From an uncultured Campylobacter sp. (GTDB taxonomy: Bacteria; Campylobacterota; Campylobacteria; Campylobacterales; Campylobacteraceae): a stretch of DNA of 14,084 nucleotides. Under the pieces are notes generated by a model that was not told the origin of the DNA, did not search any database, and was given only the letters and a program-made list of their open reading frames with translations. The position numbers were made by a program, and so were the translations under genes. Of the stretch, positions 13,760 to 14,084 are shown piece by piece. The DNA lies in assembly GCF_938045535.1 (NCBI RefSeq), contig NZ_CALIMQ010000239.1, positions 1 to 14,084 of the forward strand, given 5' to 3'. Each line of letters opens with the position of its first letter. Within the stretch, counting starts at the first letter, position 1.

Positions 13760-14084
<325 letters not shown>

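Overview
The window looks like chromosome from an epsilonproteobacterium of the genus Campylobacter, probably one of the higher-GC oral or intestinal species. Four things point there. The gene order HP0268-like gene, miaB, DUF374 acyltransferase, with nusA divergent, matches what I recall of the Campylobacter and Helicobacter genomes. rimO and tilS are adjacent. The -10 regions are of the T-rich/TATAAT kind without a clear -35. The words AAATTT and AAAATTT are abundant. I cannot name the species.

Layout. Positions 1-219 (minus) hold the N-terminal part of a small DUF883-like helical protein. Divergent from it is a tight plus-strand operon: panC (pantothenate synthesis), rimO (ribosomal protein S12 methylthiotransferase), tilS (tRNA-Ile lysidine synthetase) and a calcineurin-like phosphoesterase, with gaps or overlaps of a few bases. 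A converging minus-strand group at 7581-4611 encodes an HP0268-like small nuclease-family protein, MiaB, a DUF374 lysophospholipid acyltransferase and a protein I cannot assign. nusA (7740-8867, plus) starts divergently from this group and ends in a terminator whose left arm lies inside its coding sequence. Next on the minus strand come a DUF4878-type lipoprotein (9851-10234) and, overlapping its end, a YiiX-like papain-fold hydrolase gene broken by an apparent one-base frameshift near 9735. A single-domain EamA transporter (10703-11125, plus) and a secreted ComEA-type DNA-binding protein with a long Lys/Ala-rich tail (11656-12156, minus) follow. About 1.1 kb without a convincing gene precedes the end of a minus-strand rRNA operon: 5S at about 13351-13234 and the 3' part of 23S from about 13760 to the window end.

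Taken together, most of the genes serve translation: rRNA, transcription elongation/antitermination (NusA), two paralogous methylthiotransferases (RimO for S12, MiaB for tRNA) and TilS. They are standard housekeeping genes. The least explained parts are non-coding or lineage-specific: a hydrophilic insert of about 74 residues in RimO, a structured 23S-5S spacer with a 105-bp imperfect palindrome, degenerate repeats in the 1.1 kb gap, and the basic tail on the ComEA-like protein. I found no CRISPR array, complete insertion sequence, tRNA gene or recognisable new defence system.
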